Below, one piece after another: positions 17,053-29,120 of a stretch of 64,000 nt of DNA (its first letter is position 1; each line of letters opens with the position of its first letter). The position numbers were made by a program, and so were the translations under genes. The notes beneath the pieces were generated by a model, which searched no databases, was not told the origin of the DNA, and saw only the letters and a list, made by a program, of their open reading frames with translations. This DNA comes from Salipaludibacillus neizhouensis. Lineage in GTDB: Bacteria; Bacillota; Bacilli; Bacillales; Salisediminibacteriaceae. The stretch is taken from assembly GCF_002886185.1 (NCBI RefSeq), contig NZ_KZ614148.1:40620-104619 (forward strand), written 5' to 3'.

Positions 17053-17095
17053 AATAGGACGGACCAGTATTTTCTCTGGTTCGTCCTATTTGATG
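17053..17095 (+). terminator. Terminator in the yurZ-suf gap
   Basis: AATAGGACGGACCAG pairs with CTGGTTCGTCCTATT across TATTTTCT, followed by TGATGTTT. The T tract is weak but the stem is strong. Confidence 0.65.
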
Positions 17096-17154
17096 TTTAT
17101 GGAATGTGCAATCGGAAAAAATTATTGTTATACTTAATGGACAAGTTTAATTAA

Positions 17155-17318
17155 GATTCATTCTCAATTAAAGGGGAAAAAGTTACTTCTATTGAGAATC
17201 AATATCAGATATATCACGGTGAAACCTATTCAATAGGAAGAGGACGGGATATATTTTGGATGAATTAATCATAAAATCGACAGTTTTTTTGAAAGTAGAG
17301 GAAGAAGAAATTCAATAA
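17155..17318 (+). pseudogene. Frameshifted coding remnant, unknown family
   Basis: One frame reads DSFSIKGEKVTSIENQYQ and continues to GRGRDIFWMN before a stop at 17266-17268. The next frame picks up at the same place with DELIIKSTVFLKVEEEEIQ and stops at 17316-17318. Together they look like about 54 codons of one protein broken by a frameshift. There is no start codon with a ribosome site. I do not recognise the family. Confidence 0.35.
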
Positions 17319-17343
17319 TAACGGAGGTATAAGTATAAAGTGT

Positions 17344-17399
17344 AAAATGAGTCAGGGGAGTTTGAAAAGAATGGTGTATTTTCCTTGAACTCATTTTTG
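17344..17399 (+). terminator. Weak terminator-like hairpin before suf
   Basis: AAAATGAGT (17344-17352) pairs with ACTCATTTT (17389-17397), with a poorly paired interior. It lies immediately before the suf promoter and may isolate suf from upstream transcription. Confidence 0.45.
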
Positions 17400-17401
17400 A
17401 T

Positions 17402-17430
17402 TTGATATAAGATTGTAATGAGAATAAAAT
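17402..17430 (+). promoter_or_regulatory. Promoter of the suf operon
   Basis: TTGATA (17402-17407) and TAAAAT (17425-17430) are 17 bp apart. Two copies of TGAGAAT at 17419-17425 and 17430-17436 flank the -10 box with an 11-bp period, a possible operator. The leader to sufC is about 75 bases. Confidence 0.65.
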
Positions 17431-17511
17431 GAGAATGTCGATCTTCTTTGCTTCTCTTATCTTAACAGTTTGAAATTAAACTTTCAAAAAATAAATGGAG
17501 GTATTTAAATC

Positions 17512-18294
17512 ATGACAAAACCAAATCTAACAGTTAAAGATCTTCATGTTTCTATTGAAGAAAAAGAAATTCTAAAAGGCTTCGGTATTGAAGTAAACGG
17601 TGGAGAAATCCACGCAATTATGGGACCTAACGGTACAGGTAAGTCCACATTAGCTTCTGCGTTAATGGGTCACCCGAAATATGAAGTGACTAGTGGAGAA
17701 GCAACATTGGGTGGAGAAAACCTGTTTGATATGGATGTAGATGAAAGAGCACGTGCGGGTCTTTTCCTAGCGATGCAGTACCCAAGTGAGGTTTCCGGTG
17801 TGACAAATGCAGACTTTATTCGTTCTGCAATGAACGCAGGTCGTGAAGAAGGCGATGAAGTTTCTTTAATGAAATTCATTCGCGGGATGGATGCTAAAAT
17901 GAAAACATTGGAAATTGACGAATCTTTCCAACAGCGTTATTTAAATGAAGGTTTCTCTGGCGGAGAGAAGAAACGAAACGAAATTCTTCAACTTTTGATG
18001 CTAGAACCTAAAATTGCAATTTTAGATGAGATTGACTCTGGTCTTGATATAGATGCTTTAAAAGTAGTTGCAGAAGGAATTAATTCTCTACGAAGTGAAG
18101 ACTTTGGCTGTATGATCATTACTCACTATCAACGTCTTCTTAATTATATTAAGCCAGACTTTGTACACGTAATGATGCAAGGGCGTATCGTTAAATCAGG
18201 CGGACCTGAATTAGCTAAGAAGCTTGAAGAAAATGGTTATGACTGGATTAAACAAGAATTAGGAATTGAAGACGAAACTGTAGGTCAACAATAA
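17512..18294 (+). CDS. sufC: Fe-S assembly ATPase SufC
   Basis: SufC is the ABC-type ATPase that works with SufB and SufD as the scaffold for Fe-S cluster assembly. The 260-residue protein has Walker A GPNGTGKS (38-45), the signature FSGGEKKR, Walker B IAILDEIDSGLD and the switch His in IITHYQRLL. It is the first gene of sufC-sufD-sufS-sufU-sufB, the standard Bacillus order, and its start follows AATGGAGGT. Confidence 0.97.
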   Translation: MTKPNLTVKDLHVSIEEKEILKGFGIEVNGGEIHAIMGPNGTGKSTLASALMGHPKYEVTSGEATLGGENLFDMDVDERARAGLFLAMQYPSEVSGVTNADFIRSAMNAGREEGDEVSLMKFIRGMDAKMKTLEIDESFQQRYLNEGFSGGEKKRNEILQLLMLEPKIAILDEIDSGLDIDALKVVAEGINSLRSEDFGCMIITHYQRLLNYIKPDFVHVMMQGRIVKSGGPELAKKLEENGYDWIKQELGIEDETVGQQ

Positions 18295-18320
18295 GTTTCG
18301 GCTAAAGAGGAGGAATGAAG

Positions 18321-21284
<2,964 letters not shown>

Positions 21285-21462
21285 TATATTATAAATACAG
21301 GACTTCCCCTTGGTTTTCACTGTCTATATGATGTAAAATGAAGATATTAATACTTTACTTTCAATTAGAGTATTTTTTAAAAAGTTGTCAACCGTATGCA
21401 AACATGTTGGTTTTATTATAGAGGGTGGGAAATCCATCTACTACTATGAAGGAGGGTTTCAC

Positions 21463-22860
21463 ATGGCTAAAAAAATGCCTGAAATTAGTGAATATCAATA
21501 CGGATTTTCAGATAAAGACGTATCGATTTTCCGTTCAAAAAAAGGTTTAACTCGTGAAATTGTAGAAGAAATTTCACGTATGAAAGATGAGCCGAAGTGG
21601 ATGTTAGATTTCCGTTTGAAATCATTAGAGCAATTTTATAAAATGCCGATGCCACAATGGGGCGGGAATTTAGCTGAATTAAATTTCGATGAAATTACGT
21701 ACTACGTGAAGCCATCTGCTCAATCTGAACGCTCATGGGATGAAGTTCCTGAGGAAATTAAAAACACATTCGACAAGTTAGGGATTCCTGCAGCAGAGCA
21801 AAAGTATCTCGCTGGTGTATCTGCACAATATGAATCTGAAGTCGTTTATCATAATATGCAACAAGATATGACTGATTTGGGTGTAATTTTCAAAGACACA
21901 GACACTGCACTTAAAGAAAATGAGGATATTTTCCGAGAACACTTCGGTAAAACAATTCCACCAACTGACAACAAATTTGCTGCGTTAAACTCTGCAGTAT
22001 GGTCAGGCGGTTCGTTCATTTATGTACCTAAAGGAGTTAAAACGGAGCAACCTTTACAAGCTTACTTCCGTATTAATTCTGAAAACATGGGACAATTTGA
22101 GCGTACGCTCATTATTGCCGATGAAGATAGTTCTATTCACTATGTAGAGGGTTGTACGGCACCAGTTTATACTACAAATTCCTTGCACAGTGCGGTTGTA
22201 GAGATTATTGTTAAGAAAGACGCTTACTGCCGTTATACAACGATTCAAAACTGGGCTCCAAACGTCTTTAATCTTGTTACAAAACGTGCAGTTGCTCATG
22301 AAAATGCAACGATGGAATGGATTGATGGTAACATTGGCTCGAAGCTAACAATGAAGTACCCAGCTGTTGTAATGAAAGGCCGCGGTGCTCGTGGTAATGT
22401 TCTTTCCATTGCAATCGCAGGTAAAGGTCAACATCAGGACGCTGGTGCAAAAATGCATCACTTGGCACCTGACTGTTCATCGACGATTGTTTCTAAATCA
22501 ATTTCTAAACAAGGTGGAAAGGTTACTTACAGAGGAATCTGTCACTTTGGTCGTAAATCTGAAGGATCTAAAGCAAATATCGAGTGTGATACGCTCATTA
22601 TGGATAACAAATCTACATCAGATACAATTCCATACAATGAGATTTTGAATAACAATATCACATTAGAGCATGAAGCAACGGTATCAAAAGTATCAGAAGA
22701 GCAACTCTTCTATCTAATGAGCCGTGGTATTTCTGAGCAAGAAGCAACTGAAATGATCGTAATGGGCTTTATCGAGCCATTCACGAAAGAACTTCCTATG
22801 GAATATGCGGTTGAAATGAACCGTTTAATCAAGTTCGAAATGGAAGGCTCAATCGGTTAA
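21463..22860 (+). CDS. sufB: Fe-S assembly scaffold SufB
   Basis: SufB is the main scaffold of the SufBCD complex. The 465 residues have the family's normal length, with the conserved [11 protein letters not shown] and the late [20 protein letters not shown]. The ATG at 21463 lies six bases after GGAGGG; an upstream in-frame ATG at 21385 lacks a ribosome site. The 178-base gap after sufU contains no gene. A weak hairpin there (AATACT / AGTATT, about 21348-21377, then T residues) could modulate sufB expression. Confidence 0.97.
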   Translation: MAKKMPEISEYQYGFSDKDVSIFRSKKGLTREIVEEISRMKDEPKWMLDFRLKSLEQFYKMPMPQWGGNLAELNFDEITYYVKPSAQSERSWDEVPEEIKNTFDKLGIPAAEQKYLAGVSAQYESEVVYHNMQQDMTDLGVIFKDTDTALKENEDIFREHFGKTIPPTDNKFAALNSAVWSGGSFIYVPKGVKTEQPLQAYFRINSENMGQFERTLIIADEDSSIHYVEGCTAPVYTTNSLHSAVVEIIVKKDAYCRYTTIQNWAPNVFNLVTKRAVAHENATMEWIDGNIGSKLTMKYPAVVMKGRGARGNVLSIAIAGKGQHQDAGAKMHHLAPDCSSTIVSKSISKQGGKVTYRGICHFGRKSEGSKANIECDTLIMDNKSTSDTIPYNEILNNNITLEHEATVSKVSEEQLFYLMSRGISEQEATEMIVMGFIEPFTKELPMEYAVEMNRLIKFEMEGSIG

Positions 22861-22874
22861 AATACTAATCAATT

Positions 22875-22907
22875 AAGCGAATCCGACTCGTTCGGGTTCG
22901 CTTTTAT
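22875..22907 (+). terminator. Terminator of the suf operon
   Basis: AAGCGAATCCGA pairs with TTCGGGTTCGCTT across CTCG, followed by TTATTTATTTT. Confidence 0.9.
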
Positions 22908-22939
22908 TTATTTTCACTACTACATAAAGGTCCAAAGAT

Positions 22940-22996
22940 ACTAAGTATTTTCATGGTGACAGAAGCTAACGCTACATTTAATAAAAGACGCTACGC
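22940..22996 (+). repeat. Partial type B element: right half and 3' module
   Basis: Only the right arm remains (CATGGTGACAGAAGCTAACGCT), followed by the 3' module ATTTAATAAAAGACGCTACGCG and TTTTCTTA. The module ends about 15 bases before the ribosome site of the DUF72 gene. Confidence 0.7.
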
Positions 22997-23021
22997 GTTT
23001 TCTTATAGAAAGGATTTAACT

Positions 23022-23882
23022 ATGAAAGATATCAAAATTGGCTTAACTGGCTGGGGAGATCATCATACTTTATATGAGCAAGGGTATTCTCCATCAAATA
23101 AATTAGAATCATATGCAGCACATTTTCCAATTGTTGAATTGGACTCTTCTTTTTACGCAATTCCTCCGCAAAGAAATTTAGAGAAATGGGTAAGAGAAAC
23201 CCCGGCCTCCTTTGAATTCATTGTTAAAGCTTATCAAGGTATGACGGGGCATCAGCGAGGAGAAATCTCATATGATTCAAAAAAAGAAATGTTTCAAGCC
23301 TTCACCAATACATTTCTTCCTTTAAAGAAAGAAGGGAAGTTAGCAATGGTCCTTTGTCAATTTCCACCTTGGTTTGATTGTCAAAAGAAGCATGTTGATT
23401 ATTTAAGGTACGCTAGGCAAGAACTAATAGATTTTGAAGTAGCGTTGGAATTTAGGCATCAATCCTGGTATCAAGAGTCATTAAGAGAAAGCACGCTAGA
23501 ATATATGAGAAATGACGAATGGATCCATAGTATTTGTGATGAACCTCAGGTAGGGGAGCGCTCTGTTCCATTTGTACCGGTGAATACAAGTGACGAGAAA
23601 GCATTTATTCGCTTACACGGTAGAAATAAAGCAGCATGGAACAAACCTGTTACTGGAGAAGCATGGAGAGAAGTACGATATTTATATGATTACTCAAAGG
23701 CTGAAATAGATAGTCTTGCCAGACAAGTGAATAGCATTTCTGGTAATGTAAAGAAAACGTATATCGTTTTTAATAACAATTCCGGTGGACATGCAGCAGA
23801 TAATGCAAAATCATTAATCTCAAATCTTCATATAACATATAATGATTTGGCACCTCGACAATTAAACTTATTTGATGAATAA
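23022..23882 (+). CDS. yunF: DUF72-family protein (YunF-like)
   Basis: The 286-residue protein has the DUF72 pattern: GLTGWGDH near the start, FPIVELDSSFYAIPP, a central ALEFRHQSWY, and FIRLHGRNKAAWN with a C-terminal YIVFNNNSGGHAADNA. The family is a predicted TIM barrel of unknown function, listed as UPF0759 in Bacillus. The ATG at 23022 follows AAAGGA; upstream in-frame codons lie in the repeat element. The order with the two genes downstream matches yunF-yunE-yunD of B. subtilis. Confidence 0.88.
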   Translation: MKDIKIGLTGWGDHHTLYEQGYSPSNKLESYAAHFPIVELDSSFYAIPPQRNLEKWVRETPASFEFIVKAYQGMTGHQRGEISYDSKKEMFQAFTNTFLPLKKEGKLAMVLCQFPPWFDCQKKHVDYLRYARQELIDFEVALEFRHQSWYQESLRESTLEYMRNDEWIHSICDEPQVGERSVPFVPVNTSDEKAFIRLHGRNKAAWNKPVTGEAWREVRYLYDYSKAEIDSLARQVNSISGNVKKTYIVFNNNSGGHAADNAKSLISNLHITYNDLAPRQLNLFDE

Positions 23883-23935
23883 TAGAGAGTGTGCACATTA
23901 AAAGTATGAACTTTATTTAAGAAGGCAGGCATTAT

Positions 23936-24760
23936 ATGGAATGGATACTTTTGCTTTTTTTAGGACTTGTCGCAGCCATTTTAGGAAGTATTATGGGTTT
24001 AGGTGGAGGAATTATTGTCGTTCCGGCACTGATGATCTTAAGTGAGTATACAACAATCATTAGTGGCATAACGCCTCAAATAGCTGTTGGAACTTCATTG
24101 TTAATCATGATTTTCACAGGGTTATCTTCTACGTTAGCCTATTTAAAACAAAAAACGGTAGACGTAAAGAGCGCACTCGTTTTTTTTATTGGAAGTGGAC
24201 CTGGAGCCCTATTTGGGGTATGGCTAAATAAAGATATTGAAGTTGATGTATTTCTAATTGCATTTGGAGCATTTATTATCGTTATTTCTTTTATTTTAAT
24301 GATTAGAAATCATATTAAACCATTGAAAAGGAATACGAAGGGCATTACAAGGTCTTATATTAATGAGGTTGGAGAAACAGTTAAATATGGTTATAATCCT
24401 CTTATTGCAATTCTAATCTCTTTTTTTGTAGGAATGTTTTCAGGGTTATTTGGAATTGGCGGCGGGTCATTAATGGTACCTGCGATGATCGTACTCTTTG
24501 CATTCCCAGCGCATCTGGCAGTAGCGACCTCTATGTTTATGATATTATTATCGGCGATCATAAGTTCATTTTCACATATAAGTTTAGGAAATATTGATTG
24601 GTATTATGCGATGGCTCTTATTCCAGGGGCTTGGTTTGGTGGACAGTTAGGAGCTGCAATAAACCGTCGTATGAGCAGTGAGGCAGTAGTCATTTTATTA
24701 CGAGTTTTTTTAGTGATTATTGGCATACGATTAATATATCAGGGCGTATCGAGTTTATAA
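23936..24760 (+). CDS. yunE: TauE/SafE-family (TSUP) membrane exporter, YunE-like
   Basis: This 274-residue integral membrane protein has about eight hydrophobic segments in two repeats, each beginning with a Gly-rich stretch: GSIMGLGGGIIVVPAL and GLFGIGGGSLMVPAM. This is the TauE/SafE hallmark. The family moves sulfonates, sulfite or related anions; the substrate here is unknown. Its neighbours are yunF and yunD, as in B. subtilis. Confidence 0.88.
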   Translation: MEWILLLFLGLVAAILGSIMGLGGGIIVVPALMILSEYTTIISGITPQIAVGTSLLIMIFTGLSSTLAYLKQKTVDVKSALVFFIGSGPGALFGVWLNKDIEVDVFLIAFGAFIIVISFILMIRNHIKPLKRNTKGITRSYINEVGETVKYGYNPLIAILISFFVGMFSGLFGIGGGSLMVPAMIVLFAFPAHLAVATSMFMILLSAIISSFSHISLGNIDWYYAMALIPGAWFGGQLGAAINRRMSSEAVVILLRVFLVIIGIRLIYQGVSSL

Positions 24761-24852
24761 TAAACGATCGTAGGAATGATTCACTTTAAATGAAGTTGAT
24801 AGTAGGACAGTTTTTGAAAAACAAGATATAATGAATGAAGGTGTGATGTCCT

Positions 24853-26253
24853 TTGACTTTAGGAAAGCTGCGAATATTACATACGAATGATTTACATAGT
24901 CAATTAGAGCAATGGCCTTCCGTCGTAGCAGCTTTAAAGCAACACCGAAAAGAAGCTGAGGATGCAGGAGAAGACGTTCTTTTAATGGATGTCGGCGATC
25001 ACTGTGACAGAGTTCATCCTATGACAGAGGCATTGTTAGGGAAAGGAAACGTTCAACTTCTCAATGATATGAATTATGATGCAGTTACAATTGGTAATAA
25101 CGAGGGTATTACATTTTCTAAAAAAGATTTGAATGCACTTTATGATCAAGCTGATTTTTCAATCATTTTATGCAATTTAAGACATGAGAATGGTTTACGG
25201 CCAAATTGGAGCGTCCCTTACAAAATATACACTCTTAAAACAGGTGTGAAAATAGGTGTTACAGGGGTCACGGCCCCCTTCCGATTTTTTTATGAACCGT
25301 TAGGATGGACACTCACGGATCCATTCGTAGAATTAAAGCATGTGATCAATGAAGTTAGGCCACAAGTAGATGTGATGGTATGTCTTTCCCATTTAGGTCT
25401 GGGGGAAGATGAGAAAATGGCTATGGAGTTTACTGGTATCGATATTATTCTCGGATCCCATACGCATCATGTCTTGCCGGATGGTAAATATGTGAATCAA
25501 ACGTGGATTAATCAATCGGGAAGATCAGGTGAATATATCGGCGAAGTTTCATTAGTCTTTCAACAAGGCTCCAAGAGTAATATTGAAACGAAAGTTGAAT
25601 CCGTAAAATCATTGAAAGTAGATTCAACGCAAAAGGATAGTGGGACGGAACAGAAATTAAATGAGCTCTTTAAGGCAGGAAACGAATTACTCGAGGCGCC
25701 AGTAACAAGGCTGGAATATCCGCTCAAGGTTGACTGGTATGAAAGAAGTGAATCTCCTGCCTTACTATCTGAAGCTCTCCGAGAATGGTGTAAAGCGGAT
25801 ATTTCCATGGTTAATTCCGGCGTAATCTTGGATAATTTAGATGCTGGAAACGTAACACTGGGGGATCTTCACAGGATCTGTCCTCATCCGATAAACCCTT
25901 CAACAGTTAAAATTTCAGGTGACCGCTTGCTGGAAACAATACGTCAATCGCAACAAAGTGATATGGTAAACTACGCCTTGAAAGGTTTTGGTTTTCGTGG
26001 AAAAGTCTTGGGGTATATGATTTTTGATGGTATGGAAATCCTGGATCATTTTAGATTGATAAGTGAAAAAAATGTTATCATTAACGGTGTACCTCTAATT
26101 CGGTCGAAAGATTATAAACTTGCGACACTTGATATGTTTACTTTCGGTCATTTGTATCCATCAATTAGTTCTCTAACTGAAAAAGAATATTACATGCCTG
26201 AATTCCTTCGTGATGTATTAGCATGGAAGTTAAAGGGGCTTAAAAATAAATAG
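24853..26253 (+). CDS. yunD: Metallophosphoesterase / 5'-nucleotidase YunD
   Basis: The 466-residue protein has the two-metal calcineurin-type domain, with LHTNDLHSQ at the N-terminus, DVGDHCDR, IGNNEG and GSHTHH, then the C-terminal 5'-nucleotidase domain (from about residue 280). It probably hydrolyses nucleotides or nucleotide sugars. There is no signal peptide, so it is cytoplasmic, unlike many secreted family members. Translation starts at TTG 24853 behind AAGGTGTG. Confidence 0.9.
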   Translation: MTLGKLRILHTNDLHSQLEQWPSVVAALKQHRKEAEDAGEDVLLMDVGDHCDRVHPMTEALLGKGNVQLLNDMNYDAVTIGNNEGITFSKKDLNALYDQADFSIILCNLRHENGLRPNWSVPYKIYTLKTGVKIGVTGVTAPFRFFYEPLGWTLTDPFVELKHVINEVRPQVDVMVCLSHLGLGEDEKMAMEFTGIDIILGSHTHHVLPDGKYVNQTWINQSGRSGEYIGEVSLVFQQGSKSNIETKVESVKSLKVDSTQKDSGTEQKLNELFKAGNELLEAPVTRLEYPLKVDWYERSESPALLSEALREWCKADISMVNSGVILDNLDAGNVTLGDLHRICPHPINPSTVKISGDRLLETIRQSQQSDMVNYALKGFGFRGKVLGYMIFDGMEILDHFRLISEKNVIINGVPLIRSKDYKLATLDMFTFGHLYPSISSLTEKEYYMPEFLRDVLAWKLKGLKNK

Positions 26254-26296
26254 TATGAAATGAATTCTAAATAATCGATGAGGGGAACGTATTTAT

Positions 26297-27394
26297 ATGA
26301 AGTTAAAGTCAATTTATTCGATTCAAATTAGTGATCGTTTGGCTAAGCCTATTTACAATGATAATGGCCAACGATTATTAAATAGTGGGATTGCCCTGTC
26401 AGAGTCGATGATAAGCAGATTGAAGGAAAAAGGGATTTCCTATCTTTATATTGAAGACGACCTTACTTCAGATATCTATGTGACTGATGTTATTTCTGAA
26501 CAAACAAAGGCCAAGTCATTAAAGACTATCAGTGACAATTTCACGAGTATATCTGACCGGATTAAAACAGGTAAATCAGTAAATTTACATGAATTGACGC
26601 CTTCCTTTTCAAATATTATTGACTCTATTTTACAGGAAATATCCGGCAATGAGGAAGCGATTTCCATGCTGGCAAACGTTGTTTCTTTTGATTCTTATGT
26701 GTTCCATCATTCCTTAAATGTAACGGTGTATACCATTGCGTTGGGAAGAAAACTTGGTTTAAATGAGAAGGAATTAAAAGATTTAGGGCTTGGAGCAATT
26801 CTTCACGATGTTGGAAAGATGGGTATTCCGGTTGATATTTTAAATAAAACGGATAAATTGACGGAAGAAGAGTATGAAACCATTCAAAACCATGCGGAAT
26901 TAGGTTTTGAAATGATTCGTAAGTCAGGTGATTTATCTTTATTAACGGCACATTGTGCATTTCAACACCATGAAAGACTTGACGGATCAGGTTATCCCAG
27001 ACAATTATCGAGTAAAGATATACATTATTATGCAAGAATCATTGGGGTTGCAGATGTTTATGATGCGATGACTTCCAATCGCGTTTACAGAAAAGCTTTT
27101 CTGCCACATGAGGCTCTTGAACTTCTTTATAGTGGGGCAGATATTCTTTATGATAAAAAAATTATCGAAGTCTTTTCTAAAACAATTGCTATATACCCGA
27201 TAGGTTTAGAAGTAACGCTAAGCGATGGCAGACAAGGGATTATCATTAACAATAATACTGAACTTCCGTCCAGACCAATTATAAGAGTTGAGTTTGATGG
27301 AGAAGGTAATGGGTCTTATGATATAGATCTGTCAGAAGAATTAAATGTCACGATTTCATCTTGTGATTCTTTGACACAGGAGACCAAAATATAA
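26297..27394 (+). CDS. HD-GYP domain protein (probable c-di-GMP phosphodiesterase)
   Basis: The 365-residue protein has an N-terminal region of unknown fold (1-110) and an HD-GYP domain (about 125-310). The HD-GYP signature residues are complete: FHHSLNVT, ILHDVGKMGIP, HAELGFEMI, HHERLDGSGYP and the following YARIIGVADVYDAMTS. Domains with all these residues usually hydrolyse cyclic di-GMP. No transmembrane segment or receiver domain is present, so the input signal is unclear. It is a likely motility or biofilm regulator. There is no equivalent at this point of the B. subtilis order. Confidence 0.88.
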   Translation: MKLKSIYSIQISDRLAKPIYNDNGQRLLNSGIALSESMISRLKEKGISYLYIEDDLTSDIYVTDVISEQTKAKSLKTISDNFTSISDRIKTGKSVNLHELTPSFSNIIDSILQEISGNEEAISMLANVVSFDSYVFHHSLNVTVYTIALGRKLGLNEKELKDLGLGAILHDVGKMGIPVDILNKTDKLTEEEYETIQNHAELGFEMIRKSGDLSLLTAHCAFQHHERLDGSGYPRQLSSKDIHYYARIIGVADVYDAMTSNRVYRKAFLPHEALELLYSGADILYDKKIIEVFSKTIAIYPIGLEVTLSDGRQGIIINNNTELPSRPIIRVEFDGEGNGSYDIDLSEELNVTISSCDSLTQETKI

Positions 27395-27487
27395 TTTTAC
27401 TTGTAGCGATAGAAACTCTGCCTGCGGTTTTAGTCGTAGAAAAGAAACACTGCTAATAGCGCAGATCCTGTGCGTCAGGCAGGAGAA

Positions 27488-27527
27488 AACGCTGTATTTA
27501 ATAAAAGACGCTGCGCGTTTTGATTAG
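27488..27527 (+). repeat. 3' module of the dispersed element
   Basis: The sequence from ACGCTGTATTTAATAAAAG to GACGCTGCGCGTTTTGATTAG repeats the hairpin module. Before it, CTGCCTG (about 27418-27424) and CAGGCAG (about 27476-27482) could form an outer stem of a divergent element. TTTATAAAATT links it to the full copy at 27545. Confidence 0.75.
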
Positions 27528-27544
27528 GAGAATTTATAAAATTA

Positions 27545-27655
27545 GCAGCTACCTTCACGCCGCACGTATCAAGGGAAACCCACCCTTGATACTTAAAAGA
27601 TGGCGGCGGAAGCTGGACGCTGTATTTAATAGAAGACGGCTATGCCGTTTTTATT
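27545..27655 (+). repeat. Dispersed structured element, type B full copy before thyA
   Basis: The left arm CAGCTACCTTCACGCCGC pairs with the right arm GCGGCGGAAGCTG. Between them is the hairpin GTATCAAGGG / CCCTTGATAC around AAACCCA. The 3' module ends GACGGCTATGCCGTTTTTATTA, and the next bases GGAGG are the thyA ribosome site. Confidence 0.88.
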
Positions 27656-27669
27656 AGGAGGTTCAACCA

Positions 27670-28464
27670 TTGAAACAGTATTTAGACTTGTGTCAACATG
27701 TACTTGATAAGGGTGTTAAAAAAGAGGATCGTACCGGTACTGGAACGATAAGTACTTTTGGTTATCAAACAAGATTTGATTTAGCAAAGGGATTCCCGGT
27801 CGTGACTACTAAAAAATTAGCGTTGCGAGCAATTATTCATGAACTGCTTTGGTTTATTAAAGGCGATACGAATATAAAATATCTCAAAGAAAACAAAGTA
27901 CGTATTTGGGATGAATGGGCAGATGAAAATGGCGATTTAGGCCCAATTTATGGGGAGCAATGGCGATCCTGGCCGACTCCATCAGGAGAAACTATAGACC
28001 AACTAGGTTCTATTATAGAACAAATTAAAACGAATCCTGATTCAAGGAGACTTATTGTAAATGCTTGGAATGTTGCAGATTTAGATGAAATGGCTCTAGC
28101 GCCATGTCATTGCCTGTTTCAATTTTACGTGGCTGACGGGAAACTCTCGTGTCAGTTGTATCAACGAAGTGCAGACGTTTTCCTGGGTGTACCGTTTAAT
28201 ATTGCTTCCTACTCTTTATTAACGATGATGATTGCACAAGAGTGCGGCTTAGAAGTGGGTGAGTTCGTTCACACGTTCGGTGATGTACATATCTATAACA
28301 ATCATATAGAGCAGGTTGAACTGCAGCTTACAAGAGATCCTCGTGCTTTACCTACGATGAAGATAAATCCTGATCGAAAGCATATTGAAGATTTTACAAT
28401 TGAAGATTTCGTGCTTGAAGGATACGATCCTCATCCACATATTAAAGGGGAGGTATCTGTATGA
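27670..28464 (+). CDS. thyA: Thymidylate synthase (ThyA type)
   Basis: The enzyme converts dUMP to dTMP using methylene-tetrahydrofolate, making dihydrofolate. The 264-residue length and motifs fit the short ThyA class: the early DRTGTGT, the nucleophile Cys in [29 protein letters not shown] and the C-terminal HIYNNHIEQ. Translation starts at TTG 27670 behind TTAGGAGG, whose upstream edge is the dispersed repeat. It overlaps dfrA by four bases, forming a thyA-dfrA pair. Confidence 0.96.
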   Translation: MKQYLDLCQHVLDKGVKKEDRTGTGTISTFGYQTRFDLAKGFPVVTTKKLALRAIIHELLWFIKGDTNIKYLKENKVRIWDEWADENGDLGPIYGEQWRSWPTPSGETIDQLGSIIEQIKTNPDSRRLIVNAWNVADLDEMALAPCHCLFQFYVADGKLSCQLYQRSADVFLGVPFNIASYSLLTMMIAQECGLEVGEFVHTFGDVHIYNNHIEQVELQLTRDPRALPTMKINPDRKHIEDFTIEDFVLEGYDPHPHIKGEVSV

Positions 28465-28946
28465 TCTCCATGATTGCGGCGATGAGTGAAAATAACGTAA
28501 TCGGAAAAGATGGGAAGATGCCCTGGCATCTGCCTGGTGATTTACAATTCTTTAAACAGACAACCAACGGACATTCAATTGTAATGGGAAGAAAAACATT
28601 CAAGTCTATTGGACGAGCTTTACCAAAACGGCGAAATATAGTGTTGACGAGAAATAATGACTTTTCGGCAGAAGGAGTTGAGGTCATTAATAATTTTTCC
28701 GAAATGGATAAGCTTGTAAAAGATGAGGAAGAATTTTTTGTCATTGGTGGTGCAACGATTTATGAACAGCTGTTGCCACTAGCCGACCGATTATATATTA
28801 CGAAAATACATGAAACATTTGAAGGGGATACATTTTTTCCTGACATTGACGATGGCCAATGGGAAGTTGTGGCCTCAAAAAAAGGCAAGGTGGATGAGAC
28901 GAATTCCCATGCTCATACCTTCCTTACATATGAACGAAAAAATTAA
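28461..28946 (+). CDS. dfrA: Dihydrofolate reductase
   Basis: The enzyme regenerates tetrahydrofolate from the dihydrofolate made by ThyA. The 161 residues show [27 protein letters not shown] at the active site in the order expected, then [12 protein letters not shown] and the late [15 protein letters not shown] overlap with thyA indicates coupled translation. Confidence 0.96.
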   Translation: MISMIAAMSENNVIGKDGKMPWHLPGDLQFFKQTTNGHSIVMGRKTFKSIGRALPKRRNIVLTRNNDFSAEGVEVINNFSEMDKLVKDEEEFFVIGGATIYEQLLPLADRLYITKIHETFEGDTFFPDIDDGQWEVVASKKGKVDETNSHAHTFLTYERKN

Positions 28947-29120
28947 TTATTTTACGGTGGGCTCATTAGTCCATCGTATTTTAATGAGAAGCCTTATCTA
29001 CTTTAAAAACAACATTCAATGTGTAAAAAAGCCTTATGAAAAATAAATACTACTTCACGGTTATTGTTGGTACAATCTTTGCCTTTTCTAGCATATGTAT
29101 GTGCTGAAGGGGGAATCACA

